Assembly: GCA_964412555.1 (NCBI GenBank)
Contig: CAYPPG010000002.1
Location: 124,001-188,000 of the forward strand
Origin: CAYPPG01 sp964412555
Lineage (GTDB): Bacteria; Hinthialibacterota; Hinthialibacteria; Hinthialibacterales; Hinthialibacteraceae
Length of the DNA stretch: 64,000 bases
Direction: 5' to 3'
The translations under genes and the position numbers were made by a program. The first letter of the stretch is position 1, and each line of letters starts with the position of its first letter. The notes below the pieces were generated by a model. The model was not told where the DNA came from. It ran no database searches and saw only the letters and a list, made by a program, of their open reading frames with translations. Shown piece by piece: positions 44,652-54,200 of the stretch.

Positions 44652-46322
44652 GTGAAACATATTATGGTTTGGATATATATAATAATTGTAATAATCGCTT
44701 TTCTTTGTGCTTCCTGGCGGATTCATTTTCGTTTTATGCAATTTTATCAGCAGGAAGAATATGATAATTTGCGTTTTTTGCGGTGGTGGCTGCGGACTCG
44801 TTCGTTCGAAAAACGTTTGACTCTTTTTGCTTTTGGGTTGGGATTGGTATTCAATCCTATTTTGTTTTCGAAGATTGATGATCACTCCTGGATTATCCTT
44901 GCAGGGATGATTTTTCTTGCATTTTTGGGTTGGAAACAAACTTTTGCTGAATCCAAGAAACCCTTGGTTATGACGAAGCGGGTAAAACGGATTTTCACGA
45001 TTGGGATGGCGTTGCAACTTGTATTCGTTTTTTGCCTTCTTTGGTGGACGAAGCAAGATCGTTTTGATTCTTATTCGGCTCTGATTGTTTTTTGGGGGAT
45101 TGTATGTGCGATTCAATGCGTTCCGTTGACACTCGTTGGGGCCAATCTTATCCTTGCGCCTTATGAGTCGATTGTGCAGCGGCGTTTCTTGAATGAAGCG
45201 AAACATATCTTATCGCGGATTGATCCTTTCATCATTGGGATTACCGGCAGCTATGGGAAAACATCAACGAAACACATCCTTTCTCATATTCTCGAAAGTC
45301 ATGCCGCGACTTTGGCAACCCCCGGCAGTGTAAACACGCTTATGGGAATAACACGTGTGATTCGCGAGAAACTCCGGGACGATCATCAGTATTTCATCGT
45401 GGAAATGGGGGCTTACCGCCAAGGCTCTATTAGAAAATTATGCGATTTTACTCCTCCGAAGTTGGGGATCGTTACCGCTATCGGTTTGGCGCATATGGAG
45501 CGTTTCAAATCCATCGAAACCGTTGCGAAGGCCAAATCAGAATTGATTCAAGCATTACCCGCTGATGGAATCGCCGTGTTGAATGGAGACGATTCCAATT
45601 GTCGAAGCATTGGAGAGAGAATCCATGTCAATACGTTCTTTTATGGCATGAAAGAAGAACTTGGGCGGTTGGATTGCCGCATTCAAAATATTCAGACAAC
45701 ACCGGAAGGAACCCGTTGTTCTTTTCTGTACGCGGAGAAAGAGCACTCGATTGATATTCCGCTTTTCGGGGACCACCAAATCTTGAATGCATCCGCTGCT
45801 TTTTTGGCGAGCGTGATTCTTGGTGTTCCTCCTCTTGTTGGTGTGGCTGCATTGAGAACTCTCCAACCGATTTCCCATCGTTTGGTTGTCAATCGAGGGA
45901 ATGACGGGATTACAGTGATCGATGATTCATATAATTCCAATCCGGCTGGATTCATCAACGCATTGAATGTATTACATTCTCTGCCGGGAGAGCGAAAAAT
46001 AGTCATTACACCCGGGATGGTGGAATTGGGTGAGAAAAAGCAGGAAGAACATTTGCGTGTGGCGGCCCATGCAGTAAGGACTTGTGATATGATTGGTATC
46101 GTGGCTCCTCATCGAATACCGGAATTGAAAACCGGGCTGATTGAAAATCACTTTGCTTCTGATAAGATTCATGAGTTTGAATCGTTACAAAAAGCCAGAG
46201 AATGGTTGAATTTGATTCTTCAACCGGGGGATGTCGTCTTGTTCGAGAATGATTTACCGGATGTGTATGAATCTCCCTCGGCATTTTCCAGTTGCCGCCG
46301 GGACGGCGGCGATACGACGTAG
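44652..46322 (+). CDS. Membrane-anchored Mur ligase family protein (MurF-like)
   Basis: 556 residues. About 180 N-terminal residues form three or four membrane segments, replacing the usual MurF substrate-binding domain. The ATPase domain has the P-loop GITGSYGKTSTK (G199, K203, T204), NTLMGITRVI, VEMGAYRQGSI, and AIGLAHMERFKS. The C-terminal domain has VIDDSYNSNPAGFINAL, typical of MurF. It should form an amide bond with ATP; substrate is not clear given the lost N-domain. D-Ala-D-Ala ligase follows 69 bases later, so an envelope peptide with D-Ala-D-Ala is likely. The last residues (SCRRDGGDTT) come from an inserted palindromic repeat. Confidence 0.85.
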   Translation: MKHIMVWIYIIIVIIAFLCASWRIHFRFMQFYQQEEYDNLRFLRWWLRTRSFEKRLTLFAFGLGLVFNPILFSKIDDHSWIILAGMIFLAFLGWKQTFAESKKPLVMTKRVKRIFTIGMALQLVFVFCLLWWTKQDRFDSYSALIVFWGIVCAIQCVPLTLVGANLILAPYESIVQRRFLNEAKHILSRIDPFIIGITGSYGKTSTKHILSHILESHAATLATPGSVNTLMGITRVIREKLRDDHQYFIVEMGAYRQGSIRKLCDFTPPKLGIVTAIGLAHMERFKSIETVAKAKSELIQALPADGIAVLNGDDSNCRSIGERIHVNTFFYGMKEELGRLDCRIQNIQTTPEGTRCSFLYAEKEHSIDIPLFGDHQILNASAAFLASVILGVPPLVGVAALRTLQPISHRLVVNRGNDGITVIDDSYNSNPAGFINALNVLHSLPGERKIVITPGMVELGEKKQEEHLRVAAHAVRTCDMIGIVAPHRIPELKTGLIENHFASDKIHEFESLQKAREWLNLILQPGDVVLFENDLPDVYESPSAFSSCRRDGGDTT

Positions 46323-46374
46323 CGCCGGCATCCTGCCGGCTTTTTCCAGTTGCCACCGGGACGGCGGCGATACG
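46284..46374. repeat. Pair of GC-rich palindromic repeats at the murF-like 3' end
   Basis: A 33-bp unit with internal CCGCC/GGCGG occurs at 46284-46316 and 46342-46374 with one mismatch. Between them is GCCGGC-ATCCT-GCCGGC. The first copy lies inside the coding region and supplies the last ten or so codons and the stop. Confidence 0.88.
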
Positions 46375-46391
46375 GTAGGAGAAACATATCG

Positions 46392-47600
46392 ATGAATGCT
46401 CAAAGCAAAAACAATTCCGGTAGAACAAAAGTCGCTGTGCTCTTCGGTGGGCGATCGACGGAACATGAAATCAGTATCATTACCGGACTTCAGGTATTGG
46501 AGGCGTTCGATTCTACACGCTTCGAAACCATCCCTGTTTATATTGATCCCGAAGGACATTGGTATTTGGGGGAAGAACTACGGAAGAGAGCAAATTATCT
46601 TCCTTCAGAAGAATTGAAAACGAAACTCACTCAGGTTCGTCTTAGCAGCGATCCGGTATCGGAGTTGATCCAAGCAAATCCGCCAAAAGGATTTTTTTCC
46701 ACTAAACCTCCCCACCATTTTCCTGTCGATGTATTCTTTCCCGCGTTTCATGGAACCCATGGAGAAGACGGATGTCTTCAAGGGATGTTGGAATTTATCG
46801 GAGCGGCTTATGTCGGTTCCGGTCCACGCGCTTCTTCGATTGCGATGAATAAATACGCTTCCAAAACCTATCTTTCCGTTTTGGGAATTCCCGTTTTGCC
46901 GGATGTCTTGTTGGATCGGCGCAACTGGAATGCTGAAAAAGCGGACGAAACGGCAGCTGAAGTGATGCAGCAAATCCATTTACCGGTCATGGTGAAACCG
47001 TGCAATCTTGGTTCCAGTATCGGAATTTCCGCTGCTCACACGTTGGATGAATTGATGGTTTCCCTTGCCGGGGCATTTGCTTTCGATCAACAGATCATTG
47101 TCGAACCTCTCCTGGAGTCCATGTATGAATTGAATATATCTGTTATGGACGGTGATCCTCTTCGTCTTTCCGCTATTGAGCGGCCAAGACGGGATGAGGA
47201 GTTGCTCACTTTTGAACAGAAATATATGAAAGGGAACAAAAAACTGTCATCTGCGCAAAGCCAAGGTATGGCTTCTCTCCAACGGGATATTCATCCTGCC
47301 GATGTTCCAGAGACGATATTGGAACAGGTGAAACAATATGCCAAAAAGGCATTTGCCGGTTTGAATTGCAAGGGATTGGCGCGATTTGATTTTTTGATCG
47401 ATCAATCTAAAGGGGAAGTTTATTTCAACGAAATCAATCCCATTCCAGGCTCATTGGCTTATTATTTATGGGAACAGGCCGATCCCCCGATGATGTTTAC
47501 GGAACTTCTGGCAGAACTAGTACGGTTGGCGCTGAACGAGCGGGAAGAAAAACGCACCATCCGGAGAAGGACAGAAAAACAGATTTTTGCAGAACGATGA
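46392..47600 (+). CDS. ddl: D-alanine--D-alanine ligase
   Basis: ATP-grasp enzyme forming D-Ala-D-Ala for peptidoglycan; 402 residues. VAVLFGGRSTEHEISIITG begins the N-domain; FHGTHGEDGCLQG, MVKPCNLGSSIGIS and FNEINPIPGSLAYYLW are the signature motifs. ATG 46392 has AGGAG ten bases upstream. The gene follows the membrane Mur ligase closely and probably shares its transcript. The end is basic (RRTEKQIFAER). Confidence 0.95.
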   Translation: MNAQSKNNSGRTKVAVLFGGRSTEHEISIITGLQVLEAFDSTRFETIPVYIDPEGHWYLGEELRKRANYLPSEELKTKLTQVRLSSDPVSELIQANPPKGFFSTKPPHHFPVDVFFPAFHGTHGEDGCLQGMLEFIGAAYVGSGPRASSIAMNKYASKTYLSVLGIPVLPDVLLDRRNWNAEKADETAAEVMQQIHLPVMVKPCNLGSSIGISAAHTLDELMVSLAGAFAFDQQIIVEPLLESMYELNISVMDGDPLRLSAIERPRRDEELLTFEQKYMKGNKKLSSAQSQGMASLQRDIHPADVPETILEQVKQYAKKAFAGLNCKGLARFDFLIDQSKGEVYFNEINPIPGSLAYYLWEQADPPMMFTELLAELVRLALNEREEKRTIRRRTEKQIFAER

Positions 47601-47666
47601 TTGGGAGAAAGAGAGAAGGTCATAATCGATCTTATCGATCACAATACAGTATATAGGAGAGTTCTC

Positions 47667-48956
47667 ATGAAACGGCGAAGTTTTCTTTATCACTCTTCGG
47701 CAACAATAGCGGGTGTTTCACTGATTGGCAATTCGGCAAGTTGGGCGAAGGCCAATGACCGGCTGCGAGTGGCTATTATCGGAACGGGCTGGCGGGGGGG
47801 ACAGTTGCTGCCGGTTGCAGCCAAAACACCCAATGTTCAAGTAGCCGTGTTGTGCGACCCCGATGAGAGGCGTATGAAGGAAGAAAACGGGAAATTGAAA
47901 GAACTGACCGGGGAAGAAGCCAAATTGGTACCTGATTTACGGGATATCATGGATGATGATCAAATCGATGCGGTGATTATTTCTTCGCCCAATCATTGGC
48001 ATGCGTTAACCGCCATCTGGGCATCGCAAAAGGGAAAACATTCCTATGTCGAAAAACCGGTGTGCTATACCATTCGTGAAGGACAGATGATGGTGGATGC
48101 GGTGCGGAAATACAATCGGATTTCGCAGGGAGGTCCACAGCGGCGTTCCAGCGATTTGTTTCGCAAGGCAATCGAGCGTTTACGTGATGGTGTGATCGGT
48201 GATTTATACATGGCCAAAGCGCTGGTCATTAAACCGCGCCCATCATTAGGATTCAAACCGGTGAAAGAACCGCCCTCGTGGCTGCATTGGGATTTGTGGA
48301 AAGGGCCGGGACCGGATGTGGGATACCATGAAAATTTGGTGCATTACAACTGGCATTGGTTCTGGGATTTCGGGAATGGGGAAATGGCCAACAATGGGAT
48401 TCATTTGGTCGATGTCTGCCGCTGGGGATTGAATAAAAAACTGCCGGTCAAAATCCACACAACCGGTGGCCGCTTCGGATACGAGGATCAGGGAGAAACA
48501 CCGAACACTCAACATGCCGCCTTCGAGTATGAAGACGGGACTCTCCTCCATGCAGAAACTCGAGGATTGCCAACTAATACAGAGGGCGATATTCAAACTT
48601 CCGGCGCAATCTTCTATGGGTCTAAAGGATATATGGTGGTTGATAACCGATTTGCGCGAATCTATCTCGGTGAGAAGAAAGAACCGGAGATTATCGAGGG
48701 GAGTGTAGGCAGCACGCTGCATTTCCGCAATTTTGCCGATGCCGTGCGAACCGGAAAGCAAGACATGCTGAATGCGGAGATTGAAGAAATATTCCTGTCT
48801 TCCTGCCTACCGTTGTTAGCCAATATTGCGTATCGCTTGAAACGGGAAGTGATGTTCGATCCGGAACGGATGGATTTTGGAAGGGATGGAAAAGCGAATG
48901 CGATGTTAGCCAGGCAGAAATATCGTGAGCCGTTTGTGTTACCGAAAGAATTATAA
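47667..48956 (+). CDS. Tat-exported Gfo/Idh/MocA oxidoreductase
   Basis: 429 residues from ATG 47667 (AGGAGA upstream). A twin-arginine signal (KRRSFLYHSSATIAGVSLIG) precedes the Rossmann NAD(P) domain (RLRVAIIGTGWRGGQLLP). The sugar-dehydrogenase motif VEKPVCYTIREG contains the conserved EKP. The C-terminal domain has HWFWDFGNGEMANNGIHLVDVCRWGLN, close to the periplasmic glycosidase-related Gfo/Idh/MocA group common in Planctomycetes-like genomes. Predicted substrate: a carbohydrate or glycoside. It is 66 bases after ddl. Confidence 0.93.
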   Translation: MKRRSFLYHSSATIAGVSLIGNSASWAKANDRLRVAIIGTGWRGGQLLPVAAKTPNVQVAVLCDPDERRMKEENGKLKELTGEEAKLVPDLRDIMDDDQIDAVIISSPNHWHALTAIWASQKGKHSYVEKPVCYTIREGQMMVDAVRKYNRISQGGPQRRSSDLFRKAIERLRDGVIGDLYMAKALVIKPRPSLGFKPVKEPPSWLHWDLWKGPGPDVGYHENLVHYNWHWFWDFGNGEMANNGIHLVDVCRWGLNKKLPVKIHTTGGRFGYEDQGETPNTQHAAFEYEDGTLLHAETRGLPTNTEGDIQTSGAIFYGSKGYMVVDNRFARIYLGEKKEPEIIEGSVGSTLHFRNFADAVRTGKQDMLNAEIEEIFLSSCLPLLANIAYRLKREVMFDPERMDFGRDGKANAMLARQKYREPFVLPKEL

Positions 48957-49023
48957 ACAGAAAACTTGATTTTGGAATTTACCCTTGCCAAAGGTGATAT
49001 TCGGCGGCTACCGTACTGAAGCA

Positions 49024-49270
49024 TAAGAGCGCCCAAAGCCATATTTTCAGAAGTGGCGTTTTTGCTGGCGGATTTGGGGATCACGAAAACGCCAGCCGTC
49101 CTCATGTTTCCAATGACAATCCCTATTCGGAAAGTCAGTTCAAGACGCTGAAATACCGGCCGGAATTTCCGGAACGGTTTGTGAAGAAACCACCGTGTGT
49201 GGGGAAAGTACCGAAAGAGGTGTGGATCAATGCTCCTGGTGTGATAAATTCTCCAATTGGACATGAATGA
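49024..49270 (+). pseudogene. DDE integrase-type transposase remnant
   Basis: Reading from about 49024: AIFSEVAFLLADLGITKT, then a one-base loss shifts frame, then SRPHVS and NDNPYSESQFKTLKYRPEF PERF. The Glu in SESQFKTLK is the third catalytic acidic residue of the rve domain of IS3/IS481-type elements. It then jumps to the family's C-terminus (KKPPCVGKVPKEVWINAPG) and a stop at 49268-49270. The region between two PERF motifs is deleted, and the first 250 or so residues are absent. No terminal inverted repeats were found. Confidence 0.75.
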
Positions 49271-49556
49271 TAAACGGGAAACGATGGATTTCCTGTAGAA
49301 AAAAATCAACCGGGAGCGGTGGTTGTGGTACAATAGAGTTACCGGGTGAAACGGAGGCCGATTTGCTGGCGAGTAACCGACCAAGGGATAACTCGGTGGG
49401 AACTCATCAAAACGATGAATGGGCGTAGAAGACGAATTGTTCTGCGCCCACCCCTAAATTCATCGGATTGATAGATTCCCTCATTCTGTATATGTTTTCT
49501 AATTTTCACTTTTTTGCTTATATCTTACTATTATCTTACTATTTTTACTAATTTAT
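49271..49556. other. Gene-free region with a large stem-loop
   Basis: No gene seen. Positions 49413-49465 form CGATGAAT/ATTCATCG outer, GGGCG/CGCCC and AGAA/TTCT inner pairing, a long imperfect hairpin that may be a terminator for the membrane protein ending at 49557 or an element end. Beyond it the sequence is strongly AT-rich. Confidence 0.55.
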
Positions 49557-50201
49557 TTATTCTTTTCTCTGATTTGATTCATCCATATCATCTGACATAT
49601 TGGAATTTATAATCAAAATAATTAAAATAAAACCAGAAGTGATTACAAATGCACACCATTGTACGGTTTCATTTGCGACTGTAAAAAGAGGATACTTAGA
49701 ATTGTCGATCGCTTCTTCCCACGAAATATTATTCCGTATGATGAAACATACAAGAAAACTGATAGCGTGAAGAATTGAGCATATTTTGTCGGTATAGGAG
49801 AAAAAGAACGAATCATGTTCCTTAAGGAATGCGAGGTGTTTTGTAAGCATCACAAAACCATAACTGAGAAAATACATTCCAAGACAATGAAACGCAGCTG
49901 CTTTTTCAATATTCATGTCTACGAAGCCGTTACATGCAAGCGCATATGGTGTGCTGAACAGTAATGCAATCACTATTGCAAATAGATCGGAATGTATAAT
50001 ATTTTGATGCTCTATGGTAATCTTATTATTTAAGGAGAATGGATTAATAACAAAAAGATAGAAAGGAATAAAAAATAAAAATTTAGATATAAAAAAATTA
50101 TCATAACAATCATGGAACAATAAAAGAAAAACAAAAACACATATAATGACGATCACTGCTGGTAGTACAATCTTTTTATTTACAGAATCTTCTATCTTCA
50201 T
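49557..50201 (-). CDS. Polytopic membrane protein, unknown
   Basis: 214 residues, about six membrane spans and strongly AT-rich codon use. No family recognised. Motifs: ACNGFVDMNIEKAAAFHCLGMYFLSYG and HDSFFFSYTDKICSILHAISF. It is 11 bases downstream of the SUMF1-type gene, so likely co-transcribed. AT-rich composition differs from the housekeeping genes to the left and fits horizontal acquisition. Confidence 0.65.
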   Translation of the reverse strand: MKIEDSVNKKIVLPAVIVIICVFVFLLLFHDCYDNFFISKFLFFIPFYLFVINPFSLNNKITIEHQNIIHSDLFAIVIALLFSTPYALACNGFVDMNIEKAAAFHCLGMYFLSYGFVMLTKHLAFLKEHDSFFFSYTDKICSILHAISFLVCFIIRNNISWEEAIDNSKYPLFTVANETVQWCAFVITSGFILIILIINSNMSDDMDESNQRKE

Positions 50202-50212
50202 TTCGTTTCTCC

Positions 50213-51148
50213 TTATTGTTTGATCATTACCGGACGGAAACCGATATTATTATTCCAACAATTATCACTCGGGGGGTGAGCATTATCTTTGAAATAGGGA
50301 TCTGTTGGTACAGTGCAACAGAAGTTTCTAGAACCTGATTGGACAAACACCATCCGTGAACACCAAGATCCCCCTCTTACAACTCTATGCAATTCCGAAT
50401 TAGGAGTGGTATTAATAGGATTGATCTTTGGAGCAGAGTCATAATAGTCGTCATCATAAAAATCTTCACACAGTTCATAAACATTTCCGAGCATATCATA
50501 CAAACCAAATTTATTGGGTTGAAAACTTTTTGCAGGGGCGGTAACAGTGAATCCGTCCTGACAATGGAAAACTTCGAACGAGCTTAAATACCGCCTAAAA
50601 AAAGTATCGTATTTTTTAGTCTTTTGAAATGTTTGATCCGCGGCATTCGCATATCGGCATGCTTTTGTACCTTTGAAATCATCTCCCCACCATCGGCAGG
50701 TAGACGTTCCGGCCCGGCAAGCAAATTCCCATTCTGCTTCCGAGGGGAGACGAAACGTGTAACCTGTTTTTTTGGATAACCAAGCACAGTACTTTTTGAC
50801 ATCATCCCACTCGACAAACACAACGGGTTGATCGTTTCCATTCAAGGAATATCCCCAAAGTTTTTGACTATCGTGGTTTGGCCGAAATGCACGAAATTGA
50901 GCATTGGTAATTTCCGTTTCGGCCATGTAGAATGGACTGACCGTAACTTGATGCTGTTGAGATCTTCGGTCATTGATGATTTCGCCGCCCAACCAAAATG
51001 TCCCTCCCGGAATATATTTCATGATAATTTTCTCAGTATTGTTCAGATCAATGATTATATCTTTTGGGGATACATGTTTGGATACACTCGTTGACACCGT
51101 AATAACCAACAGAAAATTTGTGAATAAAAATTCCCGGTAATGAATCAT
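50213..51148 (-). CDS. SUMF1/FGE-type domain protein, secreted
   Basis: 311 residues. Weak signal segment (FLFTNFLLVITVSTSV), then an FGE-sulfatase fold: IPGGTFWLGGE, MAETEITNAQFRAF, RLPSEAEWEFACRAG, LYDMLGNVYELCED and RVVRGGSWCSR. True formylglycine-generating enzymes have a spaced Cys pair after GGS; here only one Cys is at the first position. It is therefore more likely a C-type-lectin-like or iron/other variant of the fold, not a sulfatase activator. No sulfatase gene lies in the window. Confidence 0.88.
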   Translation of the reverse strand: MIHYREFLFTNFLLVITVSTSVSKHVSPKDIIIDLNNTEKIIMKYIPGGTFWLGGEIINDRRSQQHQVTVSPFYMAETEITNAQFRAFRPNHDSQKLWGYSLNGNDQPVVFVEWDDVKKYCAWLSKKTGYTFRLPSEAEWEFACRAGTSTCRWWGDDFKGTKACRYANAADQTFQKTKKYDTFFRRYLSSFEVFHCQDGFTVTAPAKSFQPNKFGLYDMLGNVYELCEDFYDDDYYDSAPKINPINTTPNSELHRVVRGGSWCSRMVFVQSGSRNFCCTVPTDPYFKDNAHPPSDNCWNNNIGFRPVMIKQ

Positions 51149-51208
51149 AGCCTTATCCTTTCTTTAATTCGTGTAGTTAATAAAGTAAAAATATGAATGA
51201 TGAATGAT

Positions 51209-54200
51209 TTAATAATGCATCCAATTAGGAATAAACGTTTCAAAATCATCCGGAGTACTGTTTGAATCCAACGGATTTGAACCGGCATGAATCTCGTTAT
51301 AGTCATTAAAACCATCCTGATCTGAATCGTTGTCTCTTGGATTCGTACCGAGTGAATATTCTTGGCTATTTATCAACCCATCGTTGTCCGGATCATCCTC
51401 GCTATCATCTTCTAATGGACGGAGATTGGTATTCACTTCCCAATGATCCGGCATCCCATCACTATCCGTATCGATGAAGATCGCAATAGGTTGTAAAAGA
51501 GGCACTAGATTATCGGATTGAATTTCGACTTGACCGTAAAAAACCGTATCTTCTGCATTTTTTCCCTCTTTCCAGGCAATATCGGCAGGAATGGAATAGC
51601 CAATGACCAATTCATTTTGCGCGCCTGGCATAAGAATCGGAATTGTATGGTTATCGGTTTGTAAGGGAGGTATTGCAGTCTCTATATGATTTGTTACAAC
51701 GGCAGGAGGAATTTGAATATTGTGAACGGGTTCTTGTTGTCCTGTCTCCGTTATAATAAGAGAAAAGGAAGCAATTTGACCCGGTACACCGAGGATGGAT
51801 GGAGAAGTAAAAGCGGCGGATAACGAGGCCGGTTTCTCTTGGATCGCAGAAATTGTAACCCATGCCGCTGTGTCTTGCACATATTCCGCTTGATGTAAAT
51901 TCAAGGTTAGTTTATAATTATAGGATTCTTCCGGCAGGATTCTAAATTGGATTGGATTGCTTTGAAATCCGCTGTATTCGCCGACAATTTCATTTCGATC
52001 TTGGAACGTGATCATATCGAATCCAAGAATGCGGCCATCACTTCTTTCGAGCCTTGCCGAGATCAACTCATCATCTGAATAATAGACCGAAATGTTTATA
52101 TATTTGACACTTGGATCATCAATGGAAATATCATGCTCCCAAGAAGATTGATTTTTGGAAAGTTGTATTTCTCCATCGAATTCCAGTGAGTCTGCATGGT
52201 TTTCGTTTTGGGCTATGGTTTGCTTAGTTGAAGTGGAATTGCTATTCTGTTGTTTCTTTTGACGGTAATGTTGAGTCCAATCGCATAATCGAAATGCGAA
52301 GGTACGAGTATAAATACTTTTTGGATACGGTTCTTCAAAGATCGATATTTTTACAAAATGCTTCTTCGTAATAAATGCGGTATTCGAGTCTAAATTGATA
52401 TTCCTTGGATACCGATAGTAATACTTGAAAGGCAATTCGATGGGTTGATTTTTGTCGACATGTGTCAACCGGGTATGATACGAATCTTCACCAAGAAGAA
52501 CACTTCCCATATTGCCATAATAGGATTTGACGTCGACACGAAAACGCACCGGTAATGTTCCGTTGTGTTCAGGTTTCAGATGAATCTTTCCGTCAAATAT
52601 TCCCATGGTTTCCGTCGAGCGCTTTTCTTGTATACTGCAAGGTCTGCCATTGCATTCGTAACCAAACATTGGGATATGGGCATAATAATAGTTGATATCG
52701 TTTAATAAATGCAAACCGCTTTCTGGATCATACATGTGATCGTATTCGAGGGAGAGATGATAATTGTTACGTTTCACATTTTTGGAAAAATAGTGCGGTT
52801 CTCGAAGTTCATGAATCCACAAATTTGTTGTGTTTTCAAATAAATCCTTCGAGGTATATACTATATTCGCTCCCATATTCGCCGCGGACAGCGACCATAA
52901 AGCCGGTAATGTTTTATTGAGCTGAATCGCCTGGTTTTGATAGGCGATTGCGGCTTGACCAAGACCGAGTGTTAAAGAATTCGTGATCCACGGATTTCCC
53001 AATACGGCGAAAACACCAACATTTACGACTCCTGCAAGAGCCGTAACAGCAAGGCCACCATATGCAATACCTACCGCAGCATATTCAGCGGTTTTCGCAT
53101 TCCATTCCGCCTTATTTTTTAATTGAATTATATGATCGAGTTCCTCCTGGATTTTCCCGGTTGGGCGAATCCAGGCATTTTTTCTTTCTGTAGGCTGGTT
53201 TTGAAAATCGGAAATGAAACGTTCATCCTGCCAATAATAAATACGGTTATCAAGATTGTTCTTCGTTAAATTTCTAGAAAGAATATTGGAAGACAGTTGG
53301 ATTTGTTCGAGGTCCAACTCTTCCGGAACGGTATGGATTTCTTTGATTTGTTCCAAAGCATTATCCCGGTGCAGATTGATTGCGTTCTGGGATTCCTTGA
53401 AGAACGTATAGGACTTGAGTTGGTAAAGTTCTACCGTATGATCATTTGCGGTAAAAATATTTTTTTTCTCTTCGTCGGATAAATTGGGGTTGACAATATT
53501 ACCGATTTCACTTTGAAAACGCTTTTGGGTTTCATCATCGGAAGCGGCAAGAGTATAGATACTACTTTGATAAACAAGATCACCCAAATACATATCCGCC
53601 CAAATCAGATCATCGGGGCTTTGCTGCAATCCATAGATCGTGAGACCTGCGGCCGCTAGATTATTTACAATATTCCAACTCAATGGTTTATTCACAGCGA
53701 CTTTCGCAATTCCGTAAGCATCCGGAAATAAGGTGAAATATCGATTTGTAATTTCTTCAATCCAGGATTGATCTTGCTCATTTGGGGTGGTGATGACCTG
53801 ATCAATATATGATGAAATATTGCTGACAGTTTGAAGTTCCCGTGTGCGAAATTGGTTTATATCCCGAAAAAGAAGATCGACAGACTCTGCGACTATCGGT
53901 ATTTCTGCATTCGAGACGGTTATATTAATCGTATGATTACGATCAATCAGAATGGGTAAACGTTCCACGACTCCATTTTTATGGTGTACTTTTATTGCGT
54001 AATATTGACTGGGGATTGATTGGAAGCGTGCATATCCTTCCGGACCCGTAGTTGTTTCATATATTCGTTGTTTTTGGATATTGATATCATGAATCAATTC
54101 AACACGGGCTCCCACGACTGCATTTTTCTGATCATCCCGTACGAAAACCGTTAAATCAAATGTGGGATTTTGTTGTGGGATTTTTGCCGGAAAGATAAAC

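Noticed and set aside
48662..49384. A 240-codon minus-strand frame over the Gfo/Idh/MocA end and transposase fossil
   Set aside because: It overlaps a real gene and a transposase remnant readable on the plus strand; composition is not protein-like.
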